A stretch of DNA of 64,000 bases from Ditibartonella apis (lineage in GTDB: Bacteria > Pseudomonadota > Alphaproteobacteria > Rhizobiales > Rhizobiaceae): assembly GCF_001952075.1 (NCBI RefSeq), contig NZ_LXYU01000003.1:186001-250000 (forward strand). Reading direction: 5' to 3'. A program made the translations under genes and the position numbers. Below are positions 7,920 through 17,344 of the stretch, one piece after another (positions within the stretch are counted from its first letter, which is position 1; every line of letters begins with the position of its first letter). The notes under the pieces are model-generated. The model saw only the letters and a program-made list of their open reading frames with translations, made no database searches and was not told where the DNA came from.

Positions 7920-9167
7920 ATGAAACGCTCGTCGAAAATTACCATCGTTGTCATTATTGGTCTCGTTATTGTCGGCCTGTTTGTCTGGCAGGGCTTAAAG
8001 AACGGGAAAAATGTCGGGCACACCTCCGCATCGACCCCGAAAACAAACGAGGTCGTTGTAAAACCGGTAAGCCAAAAGCTGATCAATGACCGTTTAAGCG
8101 CAATCGGCACGGGAAGGGCACTTGCAACGGTTGCAGTGACCCCATGGTCTAGCGGTGTGATGGACAAGATCTATGTGAGTGCGGGAATGCACGTCAATAT
8201 TGGTGATCCGGTTGCAAAGCTTGATTCCGATAATGAAGAGATCGCCGTCGAGCGCGCCAAAGTGGAAGTCAATGATGCGGAATTGACTATGGCAAGAACG
8301 GTCAAGTTGCGTGCCTCCAATACGGCAACCGAAGTGCAGGAATTGTCGGCAAAACTTGCACTCGACAAGGCAAGGCTGGCACTGCGTGATGCCGAGCTTG
8401 CAGCCGACCGCCGCACAATCCGCGCGCCGGTAAGCGGGATTGTGGGTATTTTACCCGTTGACGCGGGAAATTACGTGACATCCGATACAACAATCGCCCG
8501 CATTGATAATCGCGACCATATTCTGATTGATGTCTGGGTGCCGGAACGTTTTGCACCACTCATTAAAATCGGCCAACAAGTGAAAGCCACATCTATTGCC
8601 CGCCCTGGTGAAGAATTTGTCGGCCGCATCAGCGCCATTGACAATATGATTGACGAGCAAAGCCGTACTTTGCGCATTCGTGCGGAAGTCGATAATGCTT
8701 CCGGTGTGCTTCAATCGGGCATGTCTTTTTCTGTGTCGCTTGCTTTTCCGGGTGACCCTTATCCGGCGGTGGACCCGCTTGCAATCCAGTGGAACGCCGA
8801 GGGTGCCTATGTCTGGCGGGTAAAAAATGGAGTTGTCGAACATGTGCGTGTCGGCATTGTCCAGCGCAATGCGGATTCGGTGCTGGTCACCGGCGCACTT
8901 CTTCAAGGAGATCTTGTTGTCACCAAGGGTGTGCAAAATCTGCAAGATAAAAGTGCTGTCGATATTATGCCGGATGAGGGCGTAAAAGAGGCCGGAAAAG
9001 ACGTTTCTCTTGGCAATGAAAATAGTCATTCGGGTCAATCTGCTGGCAATAGCGAAGTCCGTGAAAAAGCAGTGGAAGAAAATTCGGAAAACGACAAAAA
9101 AGCAGCCGGTGAACCTCATGAGGTGAAGGGGAACGAAAAGAAAACTCTTGACGGAGCAAGCCGGTAA
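7920..9167 (+). CDS. RND efflux periplasmic adaptor (membrane fusion protein)
   Basis: 415 residues. One N-terminal membrane anchor (about 8-25), no lipobox, then barrel-sandwich and lipoyl-like halves (around W-S-S-G-V-M-D-K-I and R-A-P-V-S-G-I-V-G) flanking a short alpha-hairpin, a beta-barrel and a membrane-proximal domain. This is the HlyD/AcrA fold that links an inner-membrane RND pump to an outer-membrane channel. The last roughly 75 residues are a charged low-complexity tail rich in Glu, Lys and Asn, unusual for the family. The stop overlaps the next start (TAATG at 9165-9169), so adaptor and pump are coupled. No outer-membrane factor gene is present. Confidence 0.9.
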   Translation: MKRSSKITIVVIIGLVIVGLFVWQGLKNGKNVGHTSASTPKTNEVVVKPVSQKLINDRLSAIGTGRALATVAVTPWSSGVMDKIYVSAGMHVNIGDPVAKLDSDNEEIAVERAKVEVNDAELTMARTVKLRASNTATEVQELSAKLALDKARLALRDAELAADRRTIRAPVSGIVGILPVDAGNYVTSDTTIARIDNRDHILIDVWVPERFAPLIKIGQQVKATSIARPGEEFVGRISAIDNMIDEQSRTLRIRAEVDNASGVLQSGMSFSVSLAFPGDPYPAVDPLAIQWNAEGAYVWRVKNGVVEHVRVGIVQRNADSVLVTGALLQGDLVVTKGVQNLQDKSAVDIMPDEGVKEAGKDVSLGNENSHSGQSAGNSEVREKAVEENSENDKKAAGEPHEVKGNEKKTLDGASR

Positions 9168-12100
9168 TGGCGGGCGCTTTTCAAAAATCCGGTGAACGCG
9201 AAAAGGATCGCGAAAAGGATAAAGGCGGGCTGGTTGCGCTTTTCATCCGCCGGCCGGTTTCGGCTTTTGTGCTCAATGTGCTTATTCTGGTGGCGGGGCT
9301 TGCCGCACTTCAGGGCATTGATGTGCGCGAATTGCCGGATGTCGACCGTCCGGTGGTCACCGTTTCAACCGATTTCGATGGTGCGGCGGCTGAAACAATC
9401 GACCGTGAAATCACTCAGAAGCTTGAAGATGCGGTGGCGCGTGTTTCAGGTGTCAAAACCATATCATCGCGTTCTTCTTTTGCCCGTTCGCGGGTAACGG
9501 TCGAATTTAATGATGGTGTTGATCTTAATGTGGCGGCAGCCGATATTCGCGATGCCATTTCGCGTGTTACCAATGATTTACCCGATGATGCCGATGCCTC
9601 CCGCATCATCAAGGCCGATTCCAATGCCGACGCGGTGATGCGCCTTGCCGTGACGTCAACAACAATGAGTGTTGATGATTTGACGGTTTTGACCGAAGAC
9701 CAGATTGTCGACACACTTTCAGCGGTTTCCGGTGTTGCGGATGTGCAAGTCAATGGCGACCGTGACAAGATTTTCAGGATTGATATCAATCCGGCAAAAC
9801 TTGCAAGTTATGGCCTGACCATTGCCGATGTCACGCGAACACTTTCCGATATGGCACTTGATGCGCCGGCCGGTTCGCTCAGAAGTTCCAATCAGGCGCT
9901 GGTGGTGAGAGCAACCGCTAATATTTCTACGCCGGAAGAATTCGAGAATGTTTATCTCAATAATCGTGTGCGTATCGGTGATATTGCCAATGTCACTCTG
10001 GGGCCGGATGTGGAAACCTCGATTGTGCGGGTCAATGGTAAACCCGGTGTCGGGCTTGGTATTGTGCGGCAGGCACAATCAAACACACTCGATATTTCCG
10101 AAGGGATAAGATCTGCCGTTGACAATCTCAACAAAACGCTTCCTGAAGGTGTGCATATTACCATTACAAGTGATGATGCAAGCTTTATCAAAGGCGCTAT
10201 TCACGAAGTCGAGGTGGCGCTTATTGTTGCGGTTTTAAGCGTTGTGGTGATCATTTTTCTGTTTTTGTGGGATTTGCGCGCCACTTTCATTCCCGCACTT
10301 TCTATTCCCGTCGCCTTGATCGGCACATTTGCCGCCATTTATCTTGCCGGTTTTTCAGTCAATATTCTGACTCTCCTTGCGCTTGTTCTTGCAACCGGTC
10401 TGGTGGTCGATGATGCGATTGTCGTTCTGGAAAATATCGTACGTCACCGCAATCTTGGCGCAGGGCCGAGGGCTGCGGCTGTTATCGGCACAAGAGAAGT
10501 GTTTTTTGCCGTGATTGCCACAACGCTCACCCTTGTTGCGGTTTTTGTGCCGATTTCCTTTTTGCCGGGACAAGCAGGCGGGCTTTTCCGCGAATTCGGT
10601 TTTGTGCTGGCAATTGCCATTCTGCTTTCGGCAATTGTGGCTTTGACACTTTGCCCGATGCTTGCTTCAAGATTTCTGAAAGATGTCAAAAAGTCTGCCG
10701 GAGCCATTGCCGATAATGAGGAAAATTTAAACGGTGAGGAAAACGGGCGCATTCAGGAAAATAACGGGCAGGAGGGCTTAAGCGACGGGCATTCCAAACC
10801 GGCATTGCTTTTGAAATTTGCCCATATATTACAAAATTTCTATGCCCGCAGCTTGCACCGTGCTCTTGACCATCCGTGGATTGTGGTTTTGCTTTCGATC
10901 GGCTTTGTTATCCTAAGTGCGGGTGGATACCTCACCTTGCGGCAGGAACTGACCCCGTCGGAAGACCGCGCACAGGTGTTTTTGCGCATCAACGGGCCAC
11001 AAGGAATTTCTGTCGATTATCTCAATGATGAAATGCGCAAAATCGAGGATGCGCTTTTGCCCTTCAAAGAAAGGGGCGAAATCATCAATACCTATGCGGT
11101 ATCGGGCACTTTCGGCTCGTCCAATAACGGTTTTCTTATGCTCAATCTTGCTCCCTGGGGGGAACGCAACCGTAGCCAGCAGGAAATTGTTCAGGAAATC
11201 AATCAAATTATGAAGGGTTTTCCGGCTGTGCGTGTCATTGCGGCGGAAGGTAATTCGCTCGGCATCAGGGGGGCAGGACAAGGCTTGCAATTTGCAATTC
11301 TCGGCACCGATTATGCCAAACTCCAGCCGGTTGCCGATCAACTTGTCAGAAAAATGCAGGAAGACCCGCGTTTTGTGCAGCCGCGCTTGAGTGTTGAAGC
11401 AACGCAGCCGCAATTGTTCATCGACATTAATCGCGAAAGGGCAACCGATCTCGGTATTGACATTACCGGCCTTGCCAATGCCGTGCAATCCATGCTTGAC
11501 GGGCGCAAAATCGGCTCGGTCTATATTGGCGACCGTTCCTATGATGTGAAGCTTGTGTCGAATAGCACACCCGTCAATGATCCGACCGATCTTGAAAATA
11601 TTTTCATGAAAACGGCAGATGACCGTTTTGTGCCGATGTCTGTGGTAACAACAGTTAAAGAAAAGCCGGTTCCGCCGGAACTCGGACGGGAATCGCGTAT
11701 GCGCTCTATTGCCTTGACGGCAAGTCTTGCACCGGGTTTTGCCCTCGGTGAAGCCTATCAGCAGGCGCTTGAACTTGCAAAACCCATATTGCCGGCGGGA
11801 AGCTATATCATCCCGCTTGCCGAGGCTGCCACATTGAGCGAAACCTCTTCCGGTCTCATTATCGTCTTCGGCTTTGCTCTGGTCATTATTCTTCTTGTTC
11901 TTGCCGCACAGTTTGAAAGTTTCATTTCCGGCCTCATTGTTATGGCTACAGTGCCGCTTGGCCTTGGCAGTGCCGTTTTTGCCATGATGGTGAGCGGGGT
12001 AAGCCTGAATGTCTATAGCGAGATCGGGCTTGTGCTGCTTGTCGGTATTATGGCCAAAAACGGCATTCTGATTGTCGAATTTGCCGACCAGCTCAGAAAC

Positions 12101-12409
12101 CGCAGCCAGACTTTGCGCGAGGCGGTGGAAAATGCTGCCAATATACGTTTGCGGCCGGTATCAATGACAATGATCTGCGCCATTCTTGGCGGTGTACCGC
12201 TTATTCTTGCAAGCGGTGCGGGTGCGGAAGCCAGAATTTCTTTGGGCTTTGTCATCGTCGGCGGGCTTGGCCTTGCAACCATTGCAACGCTTTATGTCAC
12301 ACCGGTTACCTATCTCTTGCTTGGTCGCTTTATCCGCCCGAAAGCCGAAGAAGATTCCGAACTGGAAGAAGAACTCAATGCCGCACAAAATGCCAAAACA
12401 ACCGGATGA
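9167..12409 (+). CDS. RND multidrug efflux transporter, HAE1 family (pump 1)
   Basis: 1080 residues with the duplicated RND layout: first membrane helix at the R-R-P-V motif, a large periplasmic loop, a bundle of helices, then the repeat. The proton-relay residues are present: D415-D416 in [11 protein letters not shown] and K964 in M-A-K-N-G-I-L-I. The cytoplasmic linker after the first half (about 505-545) is expanded by a Glu/Asn/Gly-rich low-complexity stretch, as is the N-terminal 20 residues. These are additions rather than losses. It partners the adaptor at 7920. The substrate is unknown. Confidence 0.92.
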   Translation: MAGAFQKSGEREKDREKDKGGLVALFIRRPVSAFVLNVLILVAGLAALQGIDVRELPDVDRPVVTVSTDFDGAAAETIDREITQKLEDAVARVSGVKTISSRSSFARSRVTVEFNDGVDLNVAAADIRDAISRVTNDLPDDADASRIIKADSNADAVMRLAVTSTTMSVDDLTVLTEDQIVDTLSAVSGVADVQVNGDRDKIFRIDINPAKLASYGLTIADVTRTLSDMALDAPAGSLRSSNQALVVRATANISTPEEFENVYLNNRVRIGDIANVTLGPDVETSIVRVNGKPGVGLGIVRQAQSNTLDISEGIRSAVDNLNKTLPEGVHITITSDDASFIKGAIHEVEVALIVAVLSVVVIIFLFLWDLRATFIPALSIPVALIGTFAAIYLAGFSVNILTLLALVLATGLVVDDAIVVLENIVRHRNLGAGPRAAAVIGTREVFFAVIATTLTLVAVFVPISFLPGQAGGLFREFGFVLAIAILLSAIVALTLCPMLASRFLKDVKKSAGAIADNEENLNGEENGRIQENNGQEGLSDGHSKPALLLKFAHILQNFYARSLHRALDHPWIVVLLSIGFVILSAGGYLTLRQELTPSEDRAQVFLRINGPQGISVDYLNDEMRKIEDALLPFKERGEIINTYAVSGTFGSSNNGFLMLNLAPWGERNRSQQEIVQEINQIMKGFPAVRVIAAEGNSLGIRGAGQGLQFAILGTDYAKLQPVADQLVRKMQEDPRFVQPRLSVEATQPQLFIDINRERATDLGIDITGLANAVQSMLDGRKIGSVYIGDRSYDVKLVSNSTPVNDPTDLENIFMKTADDRFVPMSVVTTVKEKPVPPELGRESRMRSIALTASLAPGFALGEAYQQALELAKPILPAGSYIIPLAEAATLSETSSGLIIVFGFALVIILLVLAAQFESFISGLIVMATVPLGLGSAVFAMMVSGVSLNVYSEIGLVLLVGIMAKNGILIVEFADQLRNRSQTLREAVENAANIRLRPVSMTMICAILGGVPLILASGAGAEARISLGFVIVGGLGLATIATLYVTPVTYLLLGRFIRPKAEEDSELEEELNAAQNAKTTG

Positions 12410-12656
12410 CATATGAGCGTCATACGAAAAAACAAAATTTGCGCGGTCAAGAGAATAGCCGCAAGTGATAAGCCATTTTGCTAATCTATTGGCGGCATGC
12501 GATTTCTCACAAGCCTCAAGAAAAGCCGATAATAATGCCGTGATATAAGGCCTCGTTTAACTTTCTTATGAGCGAAATGGATAAAGGCAATTTTACCTCT
12601 TTCACTTCAATGTGTTTCATCTTAAATTCTATTTACACAATGGAGGGTAGCTTGCC

Positions 12657-14306
12657 ATGTTCCGCAACGAAGAAAAATTCCGCGCCGCTTTTAACGCATT
12701 GAAAACCCATGCAAAAGATCCGGAGCTTGGCGATATTCGCTCACTTTTTAAAAATGACCCGCAGCGTTTCGAGCACTTTTCATTGCGGCTTAACGATTTG
12801 CTGTTCGATTTTTCCAAATGCGGGGTTACGGCGAAAACCTTGGAGCTTCTTGATAATCTTGCCGATGCTGCCGGTTTGAAGGAGCGGCGAGAGGCGATGT
12901 TTTCCGGCGAGCCGATCAATTTGACCGAAAATCGTGCGGTTCTTCATGTTGCTTTGCGGGCGCCGAAGGGGAGCACAATCATGCTTGGCGACAAAAATGT
13001 CGTCGAGGATGTGCAATCGGTTCTCTCGCATATGGAAAAATTCTGTGAAGGGGTGCGCTCCGGTGCCTTCAAAGGCGAACATGGTGGTAAAATTACCGAT
13101 GTTGTCAATATTGGCATTGGCGGTTCCGATCTTGGGCCCAAAATGGCAACGCTTGCTTTGAAGCCCTATCACGACGGGCCGGATAGCCATTTTGTTTCCA
13201 ATGTTGATGGCGCCGATATTGCCGATACATTGTCGGGGCTTAACCCCGCAACAACACTGATTATCGTTTCTTCAAAAACCTTTACCACAGCCGAAACCAT
13301 GACCAATGCGCATATTGCGCGCCAGTGGATTGCTGAAAAACTGGGCGAGATGGCCGTTTCAAAACATTTTGCCGCAGTTTCGACTGCGCTTGATAAGGTG
13401 GCTGATTTCGGCATTGACCCGTCGCGTGTTTTCGGCTTCTGGAACTGGGTTGGCGGGCGTTATTCCGTCTGGTCGGCAATCGGCCTTTCGGTGATGATGG
13501 CAATCGGACCGGAAAATTTCAGAAAGTTTCTCGCTGGCGGCCATGCAATGGACGAACATTTCCGCACAGCACCTTATTCTGAAAACCTTGCCGTCCGGCT
13601 GGGGCTTATCGGCTTTTATAATCGCGTCATCTGCGGCTATCCGACACGCGCTGTCATTCCCTATGAGGATCGTTTGTCGCGTCTACCCGCCTATCTCCAG
13701 CAACTCGACATGGAATCGAACGGCAAACATGTGACCATTGACGGCAAACCGGTTACAATGCCGACAGGCCCTGTTGTCTGGGGAGAGCCCGGAACCAATG
13801 GGCAACATGCTTTCTTCCAGCTTTTGCATCAGGGAACCGATATTATTCCGGTCGAATTCATTGTTGCTGTGAACGGGCACGAAGAAAACTTGCGTCACCA
13901 GCATGATATGCTTCTTGCCAACTGCTTTGCCCAATCGGAAGCACTGATGCGTGGTCGCAGCAAAGAAGCAGCAAAAGCAATGTTAATGAAAGGCGGTATG
14001 AGTGAAGCGGAAGCCGAAAGGCTAGCCCCGCACAAAAGCTTTGTCGGCAACCGTCCGACATTGACGCTTGTTCACGACAAACTCACCCCCTTCACATTGG
14101 GGCGGTTGATTGCACTTTATGAACACAGGGTTTTTGTTGAAGGCACACTCATGAACATCAATTCCTTCGACCAATGGGGTGTGGAATTGGGTAAGGAACT
14201 CGCAAATGAATTGTTACCCATGGTTTCCGGACATGAAAGTGCCGACGGCCACGATAGTTCGACAAGCGGTTTGATTGCTTATGTCAAAGAGCGTCGCACG
14301 CGCTGA
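12657..14306 (+). CDS. pgi: Glucose-6-phosphate isomerase
   Basis: 549 residues, the normal length for the bacterial enzyme that interconverts glucose-6-phosphate and fructose-6-phosphate in the cytosol. Family signatures are intact: the sugar-phosphate loop [10 protein letters not shown], the [10 protein letters not shown] phosphate-binding motif, [19 protein letters not shown], and the C-terminal [10 protein letters not shown]. The start is fixed by a ggaggg ribosome binding site about nine bases upstream. It stands alone, with about 250 bases before and 800 after. Confidence 0.97.
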   Translation: MFRNEEKFRAAFNALKTHAKDPELGDIRSLFKNDPQRFEHFSLRLNDLLFDFSKCGVTAKTLELLDNLADAAGLKERREAMFSGEPINLTENRAVLHVALRAPKGSTIMLGDKNVVEDVQSVLSHMEKFCEGVRSGAFKGEHGGKITDVVNIGIGGSDLGPKMATLALKPYHDGPDSHFVSNVDGADIADTLSGLNPATTLIIVSSKTFTTAETMTNAHIARQWIAEKLGEMAVSKHFAAVSTALDKVADFGIDPSRVFGFWNWVGGRYSVWSAIGLSVMMAIGPENFRKFLAGGHAMDEHFRTAPYSENLAVRLGLIGFYNRVICGYPTRAVIPYEDRLSRLPAYLQQLDMESNGKHVTIDGKPVTMPTGPVVWGEPGTNGQHAFFQLLHQGTDIIPVEFIVAVNGHEENLRHQHDMLLANCFAQSEALMRGRSKEAAKAMLMKGGMSEAEAERLAPHKSFVGNRPTLTLVHDKLTPFTLGRLIALYEHRVFVEGTLMNINSFDQWGVELGKELANELLPMVSGHESADGHDSSTSGLIAYVKERRTR

Positions 14307-15121
14307 AAACGAGAATCTGAAAAGATAGAAAGCAGCGTATCCAAGAAGGCGCTGCCTTTAAATCGGGTTTGTCTATAAATCCTATTTTTCTTTTCCGTCA
14401 CATTTTACTTTCATTTGTGACATCCCGCTCACGCCTACATCCCGTTTTGTCCAATAAGCCTTTTGCGATATTTCGTTTTGTCGATATGTCGGCCTATCTG
14501 ACAGATCGGCTTTCCGGTTGCGTTTCGCGAGTTGGCGATCACGCTTTACAAAATGAACTCATCCGGCCTTTGAAAGAGCCACGTGATTGTGCAATGAACA
14601 AAGATGACTTTTGCCAAAGCTGTTTCCCGCGAGGGCTTTTTCCCGTTTTTAGGTTAGGCAAAAAATGGTCTGCAAATGGCCGACAGTCGTGATCGGCGTA
14701 TATTTTTAAAATTCCGGTTTTGAAAAACTCCGGTTCAGAGAAAACTTGAAAGCCATGTGAACAAATCTCGCCCAAAGAGCGGTATTTTTGTTTTGTCACA
14801 TTTCGATGCAGCGGGGTTTAAGTAAAGGAAAAAGTAGAAAAGTGTTTTTCCGATTATCCCTTTTTTGATGGCAAAGCCGAAAACTAAGGGGCACTGGAAA
14901 AAAGTGTCGAGTGAAACAGCCGGAAACGGGGGGGTGGCAAAAAACGGGAAATGGGGTGATTGCTTTACTTTTTAAAAAGCGCAGAGATTTTTATAAGCCA
15001 GTATGATTTTTAAAAAGCGCGGTAATTTATCTATAGAGCAGGGGAATTGTTTTGAAGTTGGAAATTTTGATGGCGTGGCACATTTGTTTTGAGGGCAGGA
15101 GGCTCAAGGGGTAAAAGCGCT
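14307..15121. other. Intergenic, nothing coding
   Basis: About 815 bases between pgi and the TetR gene. The frames at 14369-14692 (+) and 14539-14799 (-) overlap each other antisense and neither has family features. A short direct repeat, tttttaaaaagcgc, occurs near 14967 and 15008. Confidence 0.45.
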
Positions 15122-15754
15122 TCATCCCATAAGCTGTCGGGAATCTTTCCGGAAAGATTTTGTCTGGCTTAGAATCAATCTTGTACCAAGCGCATTAAGA
15201 TCGAAATTTTTTGCCGAATTCAACCATTCATGAAGGATGCCGCCCACCACACACACAAGCACACGCGCGCCATCTTCCGGTTCCCAGTCTTCGGAAAGCA
15301 TGTCGCGGCTTCGCGCCACGTAGAGCATGCGCGTAAAAAGGTCGAGCATGCTGTCATGGGCTTCCCTCAAGCGTAATATCATTTGCGAAAAATCATCGAC
15401 ATATTCGCAACGCAAAGTAATAATTGTCATGACACGCTGCTGGTGCTCGTCTTCGGCAAAACGGCTGAGCGAAGCACAAGCCGATTTTTCCAATACATCA
15501 ATCGGATTGATCGAATCATTGCGGCTTACTTCATCAATAAGGTCTTCTTGCGGAAATTTGATGCGGTCGATAATTGCATTGTAAATGGCCGGTTTATCAC
15601 GAAAATGGAAATAGATTGCGCCGCGCGTGACGCCAGCCCGTTCGGCAATTTCATTGAGCGAAGTTTTGGAAACACCTTTGGTTAAAAAAGCCATTTCTGC
15701 CGCATCAAGGATCGATTCACGTGTTTCGCTCGCTTCGGCTTTTGTCCGGCGCAT
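15122..15754 (-). CDS. bepR: TetR/AcrR-family repressor of the adjacent RND pump (BepR-like)
   Basis: 210 residues. The N-terminal TetR helix-turn-helix spans about 9-55, with the characteristic A-G-V-T-R-G-A-I-Y-F-H-F-x-x-K recognition-helix motif, followed by a C-terminal ligand-binding domain like AcrR/TtgR. The gene is divergent from an AcrA/AcrB-type operon and a 20-bp near-palindrome lies between them, the usual local-repressor layout. In Brucella the same arrangement is bepR-bepDE, and the symbol rests on that. The ribosome binding site aagggga precedes the ATG. Confidence 0.8.
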   Translation of the reverse strand: MRRTKAEASETRESILDAAEMAFLTKGVSKTSLNEIAERAGVTRGAIYFHFRDKPAIYNAIIDRIKFPQEDLIDEVSRNDSINPIDVLEKSACASLSRFAEDEHQQRVMTIITLRCEYVDDFSQMILRLREAHDSMLDLFTRMLYVARSRDMLSEDWEPEDGARVLVCVVGGILHEWLNSAKNFDLNALGTRLILSQTKSFRKDSRQLMG

Positions 15755-15935
15755 ATTATTTCCCCTTTTTGTCCCGTCATGACACCATAAACATAAAATT
15801 CTGTTTTAAAAAAACACGAAATCCTGTCTTGAAAAACGCGAAATCTTGATTGGAAAATGTTCAATTAAGTGTTTTCTGCCGGTTGTGACGCCTTATTATT
15901 GCTGCTATTAAGTGGTTATTAGCTGATTGGCTATT

Positions 15936-15955
15936 TACAAACATCCATGTATGTA
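15936..15955. promoter_or_regulatory. AcrR/BepR-type operator
   Basis: A near-perfect inverted repeat, TACAAACAT-cc-ATGTATGTA (one mismatch), 42 bases before the adaptor start and about 180 bases before the repressor start. It closely resembles the TACATACAT...ATGTATGTA operator of E. coli acrAB bound by AcrR. It probably overlaps the pump promoter so that the repressor blocks transcription until a ligand binds. Binding itself is inferred. Confidence 0.65.
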
Positions 15956-15997
15956 TATTTTACCGGACACGAAAAAAATATCAAGGTCTGACATCCT

Positions 15998-17344
15998 ATG
16001 ACACTATTAAGGAAATTATCGGCCGCTCTTGTTGTCGGCGTGCTGTCTTTTGGACTCGTTGCCTGTGGCAAACAGGAAAAGCATATGCCGCCTCCATCGC
16101 AGGCAAGCGGCAAGGTTATTCATCAGGCAGAGGTTCCGTTAAATTACGAATATGCAGCCCGTGTTGTTGCCTATCGTGAAACCGAAGTCCGTGCCCGTGT
16201 CGGTGGTATTCTCTTGCACCGCAACTTTGTTGAAGGCTCGGAAGTCAAGCAGGGCGAAATATTGTTCGAGATTGATCCGGACAAATACGAGGCTGCTGTC
16301 GCTTCGGCACGCGCACAGGTCGCGCAGGCGCAAGCCAATTACGACCAGTCGGTTCGTGATGCCGACCGTGCCGAGGAACTGGTCAAGCAAAAAGTCCAGT
16401 CAACTTCATTGCGCGATCAGGCTTTTGCCAAGCGCGATGCCGACGAAGCAACATTGATGCAGACAAAAGCCGAGTTGCGCACCGCCGAACTCAATCTCGA
16501 ATATACAAAAGTGGCAGCGCCAATCAGTGGACTGACAAGTCGCGAGGCTGTTTCGGAAGGTTCTCTTATCGGAACCGACCCGTCTTCAAGCCTGCTCACC
16601 ACAATCACTCAGTTTGACCCGATCTATGTCAACTTCTCGTTTGCCGATGGTGAATATGACCAGATTCGCCATTTGATGGACGAAATGCAGCAACGCGGCG
16701 AAAAGATTGATAATCTGAAAGTTACCGTCCGTCTTGGTGAAGGGGTTGATTATCCCGAACAAGGTACGGTCGATTTTACCTCACCGACAATTGACAAGCA
16801 GACAGGAACCTTGGGTGCACGTGCGGTTATCGCCAATCCCGATCGTCGTTTGGTTCCGGGTATGTTTGTACGCGTAACAGTTACCGGTATCAAAATGGCC
16901 AATGCCATGACCATTCCGGAATCCGCTCTGGTCCAAAACAGTGGTGGCCAGTTTGTCTATCTGTTGAAAAAGCCCGAGGCACCGAAAGCCGGCGAGAATG
17001 CTCCGCAAGGTGCACAACCTGCCGCACCGGCCGCCGCTAATGGACAGCCGCAAAAGGTGGCTGGCCGTTTGATGGTTGTCGAGCAACGTCCGGTCAAAGC
17101 CGTGCGTAAAATGCAAAACGGCGACTGGCTGATTGACAGCGTCAAATTCGATGAAAAAGACAAAAACAAGGTTGTTCAGGGGCTTCGTGACGGAGAGGAA
17201 GTTGTCACCGAAGGCCAGGTTTATATCGAACAGGGTCTGATGCGTATTCCTCAGGGGCAAAGCCTGATGGTCAATGTCACCGACGATGCGCCACAACAGG
17301 CACCTGACGGGGGCAATGCAAAAGCTTCGGGGCCCGCACAATGA
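15998..17344 (+). CDS. bepD: RND efflux adaptor lipoprotein (BepD/AcrA-like)
   Basis: 448 residues with lipobox L-V-A-C23, so probably tethered to the inner membrane by lipid rather than a helix. It has the AcrA layout: R-A-R-V-G-G-I-L in the first lipoyl half, a long alpha-hairpin (about 100-165), A-A-P-I-S-G-L-T-S in the second lipoyl half, then beta-barrel and membrane-proximal domains. A Pro/Ala-rich insertion (about 326-350) interrupts the membrane-proximal part. It overlaps the transporter start (ATGA at 17341-17344). By arrangement and type it is the partner of the 17341 transporter under control of the divergent TetR repressor. Confidence 0.88.
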   Translation: MTLLRKLSAALVVGVLSFGLVACGKQEKHMPPPSQASGKVIHQAEVPLNYEYAARVVAYRETEVRARVGGILLHRNFVEGSEVKQGEILFEIDPDKYEAAVASARAQVAQAQANYDQSVRDADRAEELVKQKVQSTSLRDQAFAKRDADEATLMQTKAELRTAELNLEYTKVAAPISGLTSREAVSEGSLIGTDPSSSLLTTITQFDPIYVNFSFADGEYDQIRHLMDEMQQRGEKIDNLKVTVRLGEGVDYPEQGTVDFTSPTIDKQTGTLGARAVIANPDRRLVPGMFVRVTVTGIKMANAMTIPESALVQNSGGQFVYLLKKPEAPKAGENAPQGAQPAAPAAANGQPQKVAGRLMVVEQRPVKAVRKMQNGDWLIDSVKFDEKDKNKVVQGLRDGEEVVTEGQVYIEQGLMRIPQGQSLMVNVTDDAPQQAPDGGNAKASGPAQ

